A DNA stretch of 55,898 bases from an uncultured Jannaschia sp. (GCF_947494055.1 NZ_CANLTR010000020.1:1-55898), one strand, 5' to 3'; counted from the stretch's first letter, positions 18,214-29,761 are shown. Numbers and translations are program-made. The notes: generated from the sequence alone by a model not told the origin.

Positions 18214-18514
18214 AGCCGAGAACAATAGCAGAACATCCGCCGGGGCAAGCGGTGCCGCCGCGTCTTCACCGCGAGCGGTGTGCCTGGCCGTGCCCGTCCC
18301 GCGAGAGAGGGAAAGCAGGCTTCTTTCGGGATGAGTGTCCGGGAGGAAGAGACGGGGACGGTGCGCCACGGCGAGGCCGACCCACGATCCCTACTGCGAC
18401 ACACCGGACCGGCCGGGCGGCGACCCAGCCTCGGCCGAGGCCGAGCCTGCCCGCGCAGGCTCAAGGGCGCATCAAGACGCCCCACCGGGACCCCACCAGC
18501 AACTCCGAAAGGGG
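18214..18514. other. Array spacer with terminator-like site
   Basis: Contains another cassette-boundary sequence at about 18297-18327 (CCGCGAGAGAGGGAAAG then CAGGCTTCTTTCGGG), followed by ATG 18331 and a possible 69-81 aa frame in two alternative registers. I cannot choose between the registers. The GGGAAAG here equals the left flank of insertion A. Confidence 0.35.
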
Positions 18515-18642
18515 GTGAGAACACTGAAAACCTTCGATGACTTCATCGCAGCGCGCCGGCCCTACCTCAAGCGCTGCTGAGGAAGGGCGGCCTGTGTGGC
18601 CAGATCGCCCGCACCTTCCTCCTCCAGCACGGGACCGTCTGA
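18515..18642 (+). pseudogene. Frameshifted second copy of the 42-aa cassette gene
   Basis: Aligns with 28-156 from GTG through TFDDFIAARRP to the common LLQHGTV end. The stretch after CGGCCC is one base shorter (9 versus 10 nt before CGCTGCTGAGG), so translation ends early at YLKRC. The rest of the reading frame is preserved out of register, which indicates a recent loss. Confidence 0.55.
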
Positions 18643-18728
18643 CGACAGCCCCCGCCGCAGCCCCTCGCGGGGCTGCGGCACCCATACCGCATCCGGCGCT
18701 GCGGCGCCAAGCAGAATGGAGGCCCTCA

Positions 18729-18976
18729 TGCCCGACTTCTCTCGACACAAGCATCCCGTCCTCGCCGTACCCTGCGGCGACTGCCGCGCCGCCGCCGGCG
18801 CATGGTGCAGGCGCCCGAGCGGCCACCGCGCGGCCGATCTGCACCTGTCCCGACGCATGGCCGCGGATCGCACCTTCGTAACGCAGCACGGTCCCGACGC
18901 GACGATCCGCTACGACGCCGATCTCGGTCGCTGGCAGGTCGAGGCCGCCGAGACCTGCGCCCCGGCGGTCTCGTGA
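18729..18976 (+). CDS. Small zinc-finger-like protein (82 aa)
   Basis: Begins MPDFSRHKHPVLAVPCGDCR. The pattern CGDCRAAAGAWC-R-RPSGH-x5-H has the cysteine/histidine spacing of short zinc-binding proteins seen on phages and plasmids. It overlaps the next gene by GTGA. In the first array only its first residues survive, fused to the following gene (243-602). Likely a nucleic-acid-binding accessory; this is inference. Confidence 0.65.
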
Positions 18977-19290
18977 CGATCGCGAACTGGCTGGCGATGG
19001 TGTTCACGATCAAGGGCCGCCGTATCTCTGCGGCGAGATACGCCGCAGAGGCCCGCCATATGCGCGCGTTCCCGGTGAACGAGATCGAGGTCGAGATGGA
19101 CATGCAGCTCCTCGAACACGTCGTCGCGGTCCTGAAAGGTCCGCCGCATCACTTCCCCACCGGGTTCGAGCGGCCCCACCGGGGCGCGCGGGGCGCAGCG
19201 CCGCAGACCTCGATCATCGTGGTACTGGCGAACCGCGTGACGCGGCTGCGCGCGGCCGGCGTGGGCGGCAATCTCCCCCCGCCCGCGTGA
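18973..19290 (+). CDS. Hypothetical cassette protein, second copy (105 aa)
   Basis: GTG 18973 overlaps the zinc-finger stop (GTGA coupling). It is the full-length form of the protein at 243-602, sharing the AAxYAAEARHMRAFPV core, EVEMDMQLLE and the AAGVGGNLPPPA tail. It ends 7 nt before the left half of the split terminator where element B begins. Function unknown. Confidence 0.65.
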   Translation: MTIANWLAMVFTIKGRRISAARYAAEARHMRAFPVNEIEVEMDMQLLEHVVAVLKGPPHHFPTGFERPHRGARGAAPQTSIIVVLANRVTRLRAAGVGGNLPPPA

Positions 19291-19322
19291 TCCCGAGACT
19301 CCCGGTCCCGAGAGGACAAGAA

Positions 19323-19365
19323 CATCTGTCTTGAAGCGCAAGGCCTGAAGTCAGGCGGCGTCAAA
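19323..19365 (+). repeat. Left-end (RE) repeat, copy B (shortened hairpin)
   Basis: CATCTGTCTTGAAGCGCAAG is the same as copy A, but the inner inverted repeat is reduced to GCCTGA-AG-TCAGGC before GGCGGCGTC. Copies A and C carry a longer stem at this place. Confidence 0.7.
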
Positions 19366-19498
19366 ACCAAGAACAGGCGATTCTATTCCCTCAGATGTAG
19401 GCAGCCGGTAAAGCAGAAGCTGTCGTTCGTCCCGGCTGCAGCGACCGAGGGTTTAGAACGCATCATGGAACTCGATAGGGCTGAATCAGATAGCCCAT

Positions 19499-20089
19499 TT
19501 AGCGCGGGGAAGGCAGAAATTCGTTCAGCAAACTACGAGCATCCTCGCCAGTAAACGCAGTAGCTAGGATTTTTCCGATCCATTCGCCATCGCTAAAGGA
19601 GCGGCTTGTACCGGCTATTGGACCAAGAGACTCAGCGATCGACGAATATTCGGGCATCGGTTGTCCGATCATTTCAACGATATCGGTGAGAGCGTTTTTC
19701 ATGGACGGAGGGTATTTTTTAATACAAGCAGTTAGCGTCTCTTCGATGAGCTCGTCCTCGATGATCAAGAAGAAGAGGTCTGCAGGATCGGCGCTCTCGT
19801 AAAATGATGTACCTATCACAACGGCCTTGGGAGCTTTTTCCCAATTCGAAAAAACTCCACGCATATACTCAAGCGTAATGTCAGGATGTCCTGAGCAGAA
19901 CACTATGCGCTGCGACGTCGCTATCTCCTGTTGTTGTAGGCCCGGTTCAGAGGCCACTTGTCCCAAGCCAGCCATCAAGAAAAGTAGTGTAAGGAACGTC
20001 CGAGCAGGCGCAGTAGGGAATCTCGTCCTGCGGGATAGCCGTGCAGCAGAACTTGCCGCTGCCAGGAAATCAAGAATACGTGGTATCAA
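19499..20089 (-). CDS. Hypothetical secreted protein carried by element B (196 aa)
   Basis: The N-terminus contains a Sec-like signal (ARTFLTLLFLMAGLGQVASE, about residues 29-48). The mature part is acidic with a YESADPADLFFLIIEDELIE helix-strand region and conserved-looking cysteines in IVFCSGHP and TACIKKYPP. Base composition is clearly less GC-rich than the surroundings, consistent with foreign cargo. The start is uncertain because a shorter form could begin at the internal Met of FLMAGLG. No family recognised. Confidence 0.55.
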   Translation of the reverse strand: MIPRILDFLAAASSAARLSRRTRFPTAPARTFLTLLFLMAGLGQVASEPGLQQQEIATSQRIVFCSGHPDITLEYMRGVFSNWEKAPKAVVIGTSFYESADPADLFFLIIEDELIEETLTACIKKYPPSMKNALTDIVEMIGQPMPEYSSIAESLGPIAGTSRSFSDGEWIGKILATAFTGEDARSLLNEFLPSPR

Positions 20090-20208
20090 GGCTTCATTCG
20101 ATGCTCAGATCGTTCTGGCGCCACGCCACCCTAGCTGAGGCAGTTCTGGCTCTTGCCCTTTCGATGAAGGGTCTCACGGGTTGACTGAACTGAGTTCTCG
20201 AAACGGCC

Positions 20209-20409
20209 TCAGCTGACACCGCCATCCGCCGTTCCTTGACCTCGGCTGCGCGTGATTTCTATCCGGTCGTATCCTGCTCCCGGGGTGTGAGGGCCATGAA
20301 CCTTTTCAGGACGACTTTTCTTCACACTTCGAACCCTACGATAAACGAAAAGCAAGAACGCAGGAATTAATAGTGGCACCACTATTAGAACTATCTGGTT
20401 TCCAGACAT
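20209..20409 (-). CDS. Small membrane protein carried by element B (66 aa)
   Basis: MSGNQIVLIVVPLLIPAFLL forms one membrane helix, followed by a basic stretch (YRRVRSVKKSRPEK) and a polar tail. GC content is low relative to the region. It points the same way as the secreted protein and the recombinase. Real coding status is probable but unproven. Confidence 0.45.
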   Translation of the reverse strand: MSGNQIVLIVVPLLIPAFLLFVYRRVRSVKKSRPEKVHGPHTPGAGYDRIEITRSRGQGTADGGVS

Positions 20410-20529
20410 TGCACGCCTTCGTAATATAGCTATGCGTTAGTGATTATGACATCTTCGTTGCTGCTCCAAGCGGAGAGGCATGGCTCAGTCATGTATGACA
20501 TACCTTCAGTACCACGGCAAAGTTCCGTT

Positions 20530-22663
<2,134 letters not shown>

Positions 22664-22677
<14 letters not shown>

Positions 22678-22912
22678 CGACCTGGCGGTCCACAACGAAC
22701 GGGTGAAGTTCTATGTGAATATCTCGAACGCTGTCGGGCTCGCCTTCTTCGGGCTTGGCGTCGCACGACCGCTGGTGGATGCGACGGTTCCGATCACGTT
22801 CTGGGTGATCGTTTACTTCGCCGTCTCTATCCTCATGGGGGCAAATGCCTATATTGCTCTTGGTGGTCTGCAGAAGGACGCAACCGACTTGAACAGGGAG
22901 ACGCGCAAATGA
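22664..22912 (+). CDS. Small membrane protein downstream of ardC, second copy (82 aa)
   Basis: ATG 22664 overlaps ardC by 14 nt. It starts MRQRDDLAVHNERVKFYVNI; two membrane helices follow (about 20-40 and 46-64) and then a longer polar tail (LQKDATDLNRETRK) than in the first copy. It overlaps the next gene by ATGA. Conserved order with divergent sequence indicates that this small operon is under selection. Confidence 0.72.
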
Positions 22913-23031
22913 CCGGGCAACTCATCCTCATCGGCATGGCCCTGATCTTCTCTTTCGGCGGCCTTTACTGGTCGCGGTGGTCGCAGAAGCGGCTTGATCG
23001 CGAGGACCGACGGGAACACCCCGCCGAGTAA
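22909..23031 (+). CDS. Single-span membrane microprotein, second copy (40 aa)
   Basis: MTGQLILIGMALIFSFGGLY helix followed by WSRWSQKRLDREDRREHPAE. It shares the charged tail and the PAE end with 1833-1958. Coupled to the upstream gene by ATGA. It is followed by the terminator half at 23060-23083, where element C is inserted. Confidence 0.7.
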   Translation: MTGQLILIGMALIFSFGGLYWSRWSQKRLDREDRREHPAE

Positions 23032-23085
23032 CCGCCCCACCTACCACCAGACCAAGACGCGAGGCCCCCGCATCGAGAGATGGAG

Positions 23086-23175
23086 CATCTGTCTTGAGCG
23101 CAAGCCCCGAAATGTCGCGACGAGCCTGACCGGACCGGAGATCTCTAACTATCGGAGGTCCGGTCAGGCGGCGTC
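23086..23175 (+). repeat. Left-end (RE) repeat, copy C (long hairpin)
   Basis: CATCTGTCTTGAGCGCAAG, then GCCTGACCGGA (left arm), an inner GGAGATCTC/TAACTATC part, and TCCGGTCAGGC (perfect 11-bp right arm) before GGCGGCGTC. The hairpin is nearly the same as in copy A and longer than in copy B. Confidence 0.75.
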
Positions 23176-23408
23176 CAAGCCAGAGCGGCCGTTCGAGCAG
23201 CGATCGGCGAATGGCGGCTCCGAGCCCTTTTCTACCAATCCTGCAGCTAGCCTGAAGGTCAGCATCGGCGTTTCGCAACTTAGCTAGTCGCGATAGGACA
23301 GAGTTAGCCGCTCATGTTAACGCCGCGCGAGATTTTCTAAAGAAAATCTTTTACAGGTTTTGAAATGTGGAAGCTTAAGCGTTCACGGGCATTCCGAAAG
23401 GATACGTC

Positions 23409-24494
23409 ATGCCGAGCATAGACGATTTGGCATTGACCCAACGAATGGCCTGGGAGGTTGCGGAAGGAGCCGGTCCCGAAATGGCGGCGCGGGTCATGTG
23501 CGATGTACTAGGAAGATGTGATGCGTTTGCCTCGCTCGTTGATCCGGCGACCGGGGGCGGAATGGCAGAAGGCTTCGCTTATCTCGACCCGGACCTGATG
23601 GAAGTGATGGCAAGGGACTTCGGAACGCCAGAGACCAATCCTATCATGGGAAGCGTATCCCGTATGCAGACAGGCAAGTTCCTCCATTGCTCCGAAATTC
23701 TCGATCTCTCACGGCTTCGCATGACTCGGTTCCACGCCGACTGGTGGATCCCGAGCGGTGTACGCGACCACGCTGGTGGCTATTTGCTACAATCGCCGGA
23801 CGGGCGTGTGGTCTACGTCACCTTGGGTTGCTTGGGCGACCGTGACTGGTTCGATGCTTCCGAACTGCGCTACGCCAGTGCGGCCTGTGAGAGCATGGCG
23901 CGGGCACTCCGTGCCTCTGCCGCGTTCGCACATAAAGCTGCCTGCGCTGATGTCGCGGGCCGCACACCGGATCCTTGCTGGCTACTTGATCGACGTCGGG
24001 AGATCCGGATCTTGAACGGACCGGCGCGCGAAATAACGGAGGACGGTGGCGGTCCGTTGCTCCGCGACAAGGGAATCCTAATGCCAAGAGACCGCCGGTT
24101 CGCGGCGCGGTTCGAAGAAACGGTCGCGGCAGTGTGCGACGGCCTGTTCGGGGATCGCAGCCTCGTCGTCACCGAAAGGGTGGGCGTTGCGCATCTCACC
24201 ATCGAAGCCGGTCCGCGCTATCGCGATGAACGCAGCGTGCTCGTCACGCTGCGGCGGCCACGGCCGATGGCATGGAGTGCCGAGGGTCTGCGCGACGCTT
24301 ACGATCTGACACCTCGCGAGGCTGACGTGGCGATGGCCCTCGCGGCGGGGGCGCGACCGGCGGAGATTGCGCAGGCACTCGGCCTGACGGTCGGATCGGT
24401 CCGCATTTACCTCAAGCGCATCTTTGCCAAGACTGGAACCGATGGGCAGGGACCGCTGATTTCCCTTCTCATGGGCGGGCGCCTCTCCGGATGA
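23409..24494 (+). CDS. LuxR-family transcriptional regulator, cargo of element C
   Basis: 361 aa. The C-terminal LuxR helix-turn-helix (about residues 295-355) contains DLTPREADVAMALAAGARPA and the recognition part LTVGSVRIYLKRIFAKTGT. The N-terminal ~280 residues resemble a ligand- or PAS/GAF-like sensory part but lack a recognisable autoinducer motif. It starts behind GAAAGGAT. A convergent LysE-type exporter lies immediately downstream, and a sensor-exporter pairing is possible. Confidence 0.85.
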   Translation: MPSIDDLALTQRMAWEVAEGAGPEMAARVMCDVLGRCDAFASLVDPATGGGMAEGFAYLDPDLMEVMARDFGTPETNPIMGSVSRMQTGKFLHCSEILDLSRLRMTRFHADWWIPSGVRDHAGGYLLQSPDGRVVYVTLGCLGDRDWFDASELRYASAACESMARALRASAAFAHKAACADVAGRTPDPCWLLDRRREIRILNGPAREITEDGGGPLLRDKGILMPRDRRFAARFEETVAAVCDGLFGDRSLVVTERVGVAHLTIEAGPRYRDERSVLVTLRRPRPMAWSAEGLRDAYDLTPREADVAMALAAGARPAEIAQALGLTVGSVRIYLKRIFAKTGTDGQGPLISLLMGGRLSG

Positions 24495-24509
24495 CATGCG
24501 TCTGCCCCG

Positions 24510-25112
24510 CTAACCGATAAGAACGGGCGCCAATGCCAAGACGAGTGTCGTTCCAACAGTAAGGTTTAGTACACGGACCATCTTTGGCCCTCGCAGCCAA
24601 GCCGCCCCGGCATGGCCGACCAAGAGCCAAGAACCGCCTCCTAGCAGCACGGACGGAAAGGCAACGACGAAAAAAGCGATGGCGTGTCCGATCCCGCCGG
24701 TCTCGGCTGTGCAGAACAGCGCCGCTGCCGCCAGACCCGTGATTACCGCTTTCGGATTGACGATCTGAAACGCAAAGGCGTCCCAGAACCCCGCAACGCC
24801 GGCATGACTAGCAACACCCCCCAGCTTGCGCATCAGCCGCCAAGCCAGCCAGAGGGTCGCGGCCACGGCGATCCAGCGGCCGATCTGGATCACCAGCGGG
24901 TCGAGTTCCGCCAGGATACGGACGCCGGCCGCAATAGCTCCCTTCATCGCCGCATTTGCAGTAGCGAGACCCAGTATGACCGGCACGCCCGCGCCAATCC
25001 CGAGCCGGGCGCCAACCGTGAGCAGCAGGGCAGCGTTGGGGCCCGGGGCCGCCGTCGTAGCGAAGACGAACAGAACCATTGCCGGCGTTATGATCTGGAG
25101 GGCATCTATCAC
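24510..25112 (-). CDS. LysE-family translocator, cargo of element C
   Basis: About 200 aa from GTG 25112; longer starts at 25160 or 25163 are possible. Six membrane helices. The family signature TAAPGPNAALLLTVGARLGIGAG is near residue 19, and NPKAVITGLAAAALF is the second conserved region. LysE/RhtB proteins export amino acids or related small molecules. The gene converges with the LuxR regulator at its 3' end. Confidence 0.82.
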   Translation of the reverse strand: MIDALQIITPAMVLFVFATTAAPGPNAALLLTVGARLGIGAGVPVILGLATANAAMKGAIAAGVRILAELDPLVIQIGRWIAVAATLWLAWRLMRKLGGVASHAGVAGFWDAFAFQIVNPKAVITGLAAAALFCTAETGGIGHAIAFFVVAFPSVLLGGGSWLLVGHAGAAWLRGPKMVRVLNLTVGTTLVLALAPVLIG

Positions 25113-25163
25113 AGTTGATATTCCGATCGATCTGTTGGCTGTGAGGGATCGAAGGGTCACCAA

Positions 25164-25542
25164 GTGCGGAACGGGAATTTGTAGATATTACTGCGCCGCG
25201 CTCGGTACGACAGATGTCACGGCGAATGCTCAATTGGATATTCCCATTTGGGGGCAGCAAGCGAATTTCCCAAATGGCATGGCGAATGGCAGCTTCGTCC
25301 GCACTGCGTCTGTTCGCGCCGCTCGTGGCGAACGACCGCTCCGAGCCCAGAAAGACGGATGCTGCCGGATGAACGAATGGCCGCTTCAAAGAAAGAAGGT
25401 GCGAAGTTAAGTGTTTCCTAGGACCGTGCCGCTAACTTGGTTCCAAAGAGCAGAACGAAGTCTGTTGGAACGGTCGCTGCGTTGCATTCGACCGTTCTCT
25501 TGGGCAACATCTTTCAAATCGTAAAGGGTTGTCACCGGCCCC
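25164..25542. other. Gene-free stretch with inverted repeat
   Basis: No credible gene. A perfect 9-bp inverted repeat CCATTTGGG (25244-25252) / CCCAAATGG (25269-25277) encloses 16 nt and could form a hairpin. Degenerate copies of the dispersed AGCTTCGTCCGCACTGCG motif lie near 25293-25390. Confidence 0.4.
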
Positions 25543-26910
25543 CTATTGCAAGACGTCGCTTCCCGCGAAAGCCGGATTCTCGGCTGCGTAATCTGCTGGG
25601 GTTACACCCTTCGAGGTCTGCGCCGCCGGATCAGCGCCGGCCCTGATGAGGACATGTGCCACGTCTGGTGTTCCGGCTCGCGCGACCCGATGCAGAAGCG
25701 TCATACCTGATCGCGAGGCATCGATAGGATCGGCGCCAGCGTCAAGCAGCTTCGAAATGAGTTCTGGCGAGGCATCGGACCGGATCGCCGCATGCAGCGC
25801 GCTGAGCCCCCGGTCCACTTCTGGCTCAAGAATTGCGTCTGCTTCGAGCAGCACAACGGCAGCGTCTTCCTGACCGGCCTCGATCGCTGCTATGAGCGGC
25901 GTCTTCGCCTTTAAGTTCGCTATGTCAGGATCGGCGCCGGACTCCAATAGCCGCGCCACACGTTCCGCGGTACCTTCTCTATCGCGACTCCCGGCTATTA
26001 TGTGTAGAGCCGTTTCTCCATTTTCGTTCACAGCGTTCAGGTCCGGACCAAGAGCGAGGACGGCGTCCAAAGCTTCTGTTGCAAACGGCCCAGAATTGGC
26101 GCGCATTAGAGGCGTCTCGCCCTCGTTATCATGGCTATCGACCGGGACCACATCGCCTGCTATAGCAATGAACTCGACCGGGATCGCTGGTCTGGATCCG
26201 CGGTTACCGGCTGAGACATCGCTGACGTAGAAATGAAGAAGCGTGGAACCGCGTTCCTCGATCGGGCCAGAAAGACTGTCGCCGGTGCTTTCTAACAGGA
26301 GACGGAGCGCTTCCGGCTCAAAGATCTCCAGTGCAAGTGGATAAGCGATTGGATCGCCAGCTTTCCAAATCATCGTTCCGGCGTCCATCGGTGCCATTGG
26401 ATCGAGTCCCTGATCGAGGCACGCTTCAAGCTCGCCCGCTAGGATCATACCGTGGTCGGGCCTTTCCCTGAGTTCCTTCATATCCGTGATTGGAAATGAA
26501 CAACTCCACTGAGAAAAACCTTCATCCGGCGACGCCTCCGGTCCAGCGGGCACATTTGCCTTCTCAAGCCCCTGCATCTCGACCATCCCCTCCATGATCT
26601 CGATTGTCCGTTCGAGTTCAGCGGCACTGAACTCTCCGAAGGTCGCACGCGAGATTACCTGGATGCCCGTATCGGTCGTCGGATACTCGGACGCGATGCG
26701 ATCGAGCGCCGCTTCGGCTTCGCGAAGCTTTTCCAGCCGCGAGGTATAGTCTCCCTCCTCCATCGGCGAGTTCCAGGCCCGCAATGCTTCCACAAGAAGC
26801 TTCCGCGCCCCCCCTTCGGCGTCCTGCGCAAAAGCGCCTCCCGTGATGATCATCAAGAAAAGGGCTGCGGTTGTCGCCCCGCCCAACATCCGCACTACAA
26901 GCCCGCCCAT
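25543..26910 (-). CDS. Secreted ankyrin-repeat protein, cargo of element C
   Basis: 455 aa from ATG 26910 behind GGGAGATG (ATG 26925 also possible). The Sec signal is LGGATTAALFLMIITGGAFA. The C-terminal half has four to five ankyrin repeats: EGETPLMRANSGPFATEAL, then NGETALHIIAG, KTPLIAAIEAGQEDAAVVLL, RGLSALHAAIRSDASPELI and GMTLLHRVARAGTPDVAHVL. The N-terminal half has no recognised domain. Exported ankyrin proteins mediate protein contacts; the target is unknown. Confidence 0.8.
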   Translation of the reverse strand: MGGLVVRMLGGATTAALFLMIITGGAFAQDAEGGARKLLVEALRAWNSPMEEGDYTSRLEKLREAEAALDRIASEYPTTDTGIQVISRATFGEFSAAELERTIEIMEGMVEMQGLEKANVPAGPEASPDEGFSQWSCSFPITDMKELRERPDHGMILAGELEACLDQGLDPMAPMDAGTMIWKAGDPIAYPLALEIFEPEALRLLLESTGDSLSGPIEERGSTLLHFYVSDVSAGNRGSRPAIPVEFIAIAGDVVPVDSHDNEGETPLMRANSGPFATEALDAVLALGPDLNAVNENGETALHIIAGSRDREGTAERVARLLESGADPDIANLKAKTPLIAAIEAGQEDAAVVLLEADAILEPEVDRGLSALHAAIRSDASPELISKLLDAGADPIDASRSGMTLLHRVARAGTPDVAHVLIRAGADPAAQTSKGVTPADYAAENPAFAGSDVLQ

Positions 26911-27066
26911 CTTTACATCTCCCATAAAATTGCCGGAGAAGCTTAATCGAGAGATGAGAGCGTGCAATGACTTCCGTACAGACCCTCGTGCACCACGCAG
27001 CGAACCCACGCTCTGTCCCGCTATACGGCCGCTCCAAACATAGCGCGGCGAACGACCATGTGTGTT

Positions 27067-27261
27067 CGCAAGGGGATCGTTCAGCGGGCAGGATACCATG
27101 TCCGAAGTCGAGTCGAGGCCAGGGTGAACTGTCTGAAACTCTTCGGCGAAAGGATCATGTCGCGAGACCCCGACCGCCAGACAGCCGAAATCCAGATCCG
27201 CATCGCACTCATGGACCGCTTCTTCGCTTTCGGCACCGTCGAGATCGAAGCTGTCGTCTGA
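27067..27261 (+). pseudogene. IS5/IS1182-type transposase C-terminal fragment
   Basis: The frame encodes GYHVRSRVEARVNCLKLFGER, then DPDRQTAEIQIRIALMDRFFAFG. This pattern is the C-terminal end of DDE transposases widespread in Rhodobacterales. All catalytic parts are missing. Confidence 0.6.
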
Positions 27262-27687
27262 ACTCAGAGGGAAAGAGGGGAAGAGGGGAAGTACGCTTGA
27301 CGCGGAAATAGCACAACAACGTCCCTCGATAGCCCCGTTCGTTGGCGATCCGGTCCATGTTCTCGGCGCTTTCATCTCGGCGGACACGACAGTCCGCAGC
27401 TTGGCCCGCGATCCTGCGCTGCAGCTGGTACATTCGCAGTGGGCTCCGTGCCGACCGGCGGCAGGATGACGGCTCCGGGCCTCTCGCCAGAGATAATGCA
27501 GCGCAATTGTGCCCACGTCCTGCAATCGAGTGGCCCCTCGCGCGTCGGGACCTGCGAATAGCGCTCTGAGAGCGGCTGTCGGGTGATCTCGCGCGACTGC
27601 GACTGCCGCTCATGGTCGAGGGTGCTTGTCGGCGAATGCTGAAAACGGCAGCATGATCCTCGGCCGGGTCCGCTTGGTCGAGATGGG
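27262..27687. other. Gene-free stretch inside element C
   Basis: I find no gene with supporting features. Frames on both strands are rich in Arg, Pro and Ser and look like non-coding high-GC artefacts. The last 30 nt (CCTTTTGTATTTTTCGG) are AT-rich and could hold the promoter of the following secreted protein. Confidence 0.35.
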
Positions 27688-28659
27688 TTGAACCCTTTTG
27701 TATTTTTCGGAGTTTTTCTTTTGCGTATTCTCTTTTTCCTCTTGAGCCTCTGCCCGTTCCCCGCGCTTGCACAGACTAGCTGGACGACCGTCACGCGAGG
27801 CGGCACGGATGTCGCGGCGGCGCAGGTCTGTGCCGTATCAGACGCGATGCGGTCCTTTTGTTTCGAGGTCGGATGTAATTCGAGCGGCGGAACGGTCCTG
27901 AGCCTGACCCTTGACGGCGTTTATCTGGCCGATGCCTCAATCGCGACCCACATCTCCATTGACGGGCAGTCTATCGGCCGGCTTGGGTTCCATGGAACCG
28001 AGCTTGACGAGGGCCGGACGCTTATGACGCTCCTGTCGGAGGAGAACGCTGCAGGGCTGAAGCGCGCCTTGAAGCGCAGCTCGCGTGCGGCGTTCCATCT
28101 AGATGATTCATTCGGGCGGGAGACCCTTGCATTCACCCTGCGCGGCAGTTCCGCGGCGATCTCCCGTTCGGAGGCAACCTGTCCGGAGCCGTCTCCGACG
28201 TCCAATGTGCAGACCGGCGAAACCGTCGAGGTGTCTCCGCAGGACAGCATGGCGCAAACTCAACTTCCAGTCGCGAACGCCTCACGAATAGAGCCCGTAG
28301 AGGACGATCCGGCGTTCACGGCGCAACTGTCCAGAGATCTCGGCGTTTCGTCCTCTGAAATGTCGAGCGTCGTGTTCGCGAATGACGTCGGCGCGTTGGG
28401 CTTTCTATATCACTTCATCGAAGGATCGGCCGGAAGCATGGCGCTGTCCGTGGCCTATTACGGCGTTGACGAAAGCGAATATGCGTTCCAGGGCGTTGTT
28501 TCTGATCTCTACGGGACGTCTCCAAGAAACGTGAGGATTACGCCCGAGGCGACATTCGTCACGACCACGATGTTGCGCGATGGCGATCCCAGATGCTGCC
28601 CGACCGGATCGGCGACATGGCTCATCGATCCCAGGGATCTTTCGGTACGCCAGCAGTAA
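27688..28659 (+). CDS. Hypothetical secreted protein, cargo of element C
   Basis: Up to 323 aa. The frame opens at TTG 27688, but TTG 27721 (LRILFFLLSLCPFPALAQT) gives a normal Sec signal. The mature part has cysteines in AAQVCAVSDAMRSFCFEVGC, a beta-rich N-terminal domain and a C-terminal domain that repeats the DGDPRCCPTGSATWLID pattern seen in LppP/LprE-like or DUF-type surface proteins. No enzyme motif seen. AT-richer than neighbours. Confidence 0.6.
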   Translation: MNPFVFFGVFLLRILFFLLSLCPFPALAQTSWTTVTRGGTDVAAAQVCAVSDAMRSFCFEVGCNSSGGTVLSLTLDGVYLADASIATHISIDGQSIGRLGFHGTELDEGRTLMTLLSEENAAGLKRALKRSSRAAFHLDDSFGRETLAFTLRGSSAAISRSEATCPEPSPTSNVQTGETVEVSPQDSMAQTQLPVANASRIEPVEDDPAFTAQLSRDLGVSSSEMSSVVFANDVGALGFLYHFIEGSAGSMALSVAYYGVDESEYAFQGVVSDLYGTSPRNVRITPEATFVTTTMLRDGDPRCCPTGSATWLIDPRDLSVRQQ

Positions 28660-28764
28660 CTTCGGCTGTATGCCCGGCCGGAACGGACATCGGAGCGTTG
28701 CGCAGCGAAAGCTCGCTTCGTCCCGCACTGCTGACCTTATGGCAAGGCGCAGCGAATGCCCGGT

Positions 28765-28882
28765 CTAGGGTGGCGTGGGCAACCAGACCCGGTCTTCCTT
28801 CAGCAGCGTGTTTGCCAAGAGCAACAGCTTACGCATGGCTGCCGTGATCGCGACCTTGAAGGGTTTGCCCGCCTGTCGGAGC
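28765..28882 (-). pseudogene. IS110 recombinase copy 2, C-terminal part (split by IS66)
   Basis: Read on the minus strand this gives the C-terminal end ...[20 protein letters not shown], closely matching copy 1 ([17 protein letters not shown]) including the stop. It is separated from the rest of the gene (31420-32282) by the IS66 element at 28883-31411. Without that element the gene would be intact. Confidence 0.8.
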
Positions 28883-28941
28883 GTATCCCTGCGGCGGAGG
28901 CCGTCTGACGGGATTTCGAGGTCAGTGATACGTCCGACCTT

Positions 28942-29355
28942 ATGGCCGACCGTAAATTCAGACCCGAGATAGAAGTGCTATCTGCCGCGGATGCCGCGCG
29001 GCGGCGACACTGGAGCGATGCCGACAAGCTCCGGATGGTGGAGGAGAGCTTTCTGGGGCACTGCCAAGTTGCGGCGACGGCCCGGCGGCATGGTGTGTCG
29101 CGTTCTCTGCTGACGACATGGCGGCGGCAGTATCGGCATGGTGAGCTGGTCGCCGGGACGTCGGCGGCGTTCATCCCGTTGACGCTCGCGCCCGGAGCAC
29201 ACGCATCCATGCCACCGCTTCGGGCGATGGCGCGTGCCAATCACCCGGATAGCCGGCTCGAGGTCGTGCTGCGCAACGATCGCCGGCTTCTCGTTCCTTT
29301 CACGATGGATCCGGAGATTCTTGCCCGGCTTCTTCGCGTGTTGGACCGGTCATGA
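28942..29355 (+). CDS. tnpA: IS66 accessory protein TnpA
   Basis: 137 aa. The N-terminal helix-turn-helix has ARRRHWSDADKLRMVEESFL and GVSRSLLTTWRRQYRHGEL, as in IS66 Orf1. The C-terminus is VVLRNDRRLLVPFTMDPEIL. It is required with TnpB and TnpC for IS66 transposition. Overlaps tnpB by ATGA, indicating translational coupling. Confidence 0.9.
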   Translation: MADRKFRPEIEVLSAADAARRRHWSDADKLRMVEESFLGHCQVAATARRHGVSRSLLTTWRRQYRHGELVAGTSAAFIPLTLAPGAHASMPPLRAMARANHPDSRLEVVLRNDRRLLVPFTMDPEILARLLRVLDRS

Positions 29356-29702
29356 TCGCGTTTCCGGCAGGGGTGCGTGTGTGGATTGCCGGCGGGGTGA
29401 CGGACATGCGGCGGGGGATGAACACGCTGACATTGCAAATCCAGCAGGGCCTTGGTCGAGACCCGCATGCCGGCGAGATCTTCTGCTTTCGCGGGCGTCG
29501 TGGCGACTTGATCAAGCTGCTTTGGCACGACGGCGTGGGCATGTCGCTTTACATCAAGCGGCTCGAGGCAGGTAAGTTCATCTGGCCGACGAGCACCTCG
29601 GGCGCGGCGGTTGCGATCTCGGCGGCGCAGCTCGGATACCTGCTGGAGGGCATCGACTGGCGTAATCCGCGCTGGACGCAAAGGCCTGTAAAAGCAGGTT
29701 AA
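29352..29702 (+). CDS. tnpB: IS66 accessory protein TnpB
   Basis: 116 aa, full length. Conserved IS66 Orf2 pattern: GVTDMRRGMNTLTLQIQQGL, then FRGRRGDLIKLLWHDGVGMSL and the C-terminal LLEGIDWRNPRWT. Coupled to tnpA (ATGA) and 59 nt upstream of tnpC. It is the intact counterpart of the tnpB split at 34417/36970. Confidence 0.92.
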   Translation: MIAFPAGVRVWIAGGVTDMRRGMNTLTLQIQQGLGRDPHAGEIFCFRGRRGDLIKLLWHDGVGMSLYIKRLEAGKFIWPTSTSGAAVAISAAQLGYLLEGIDWRNPRWTQRPVKAG

Positions 29703-29761
29703 ACGCCGCCGTATCCTCAAGTTTTCATAGGTCTTCACGGCGTCCCGTAGTAGGGTGCAGC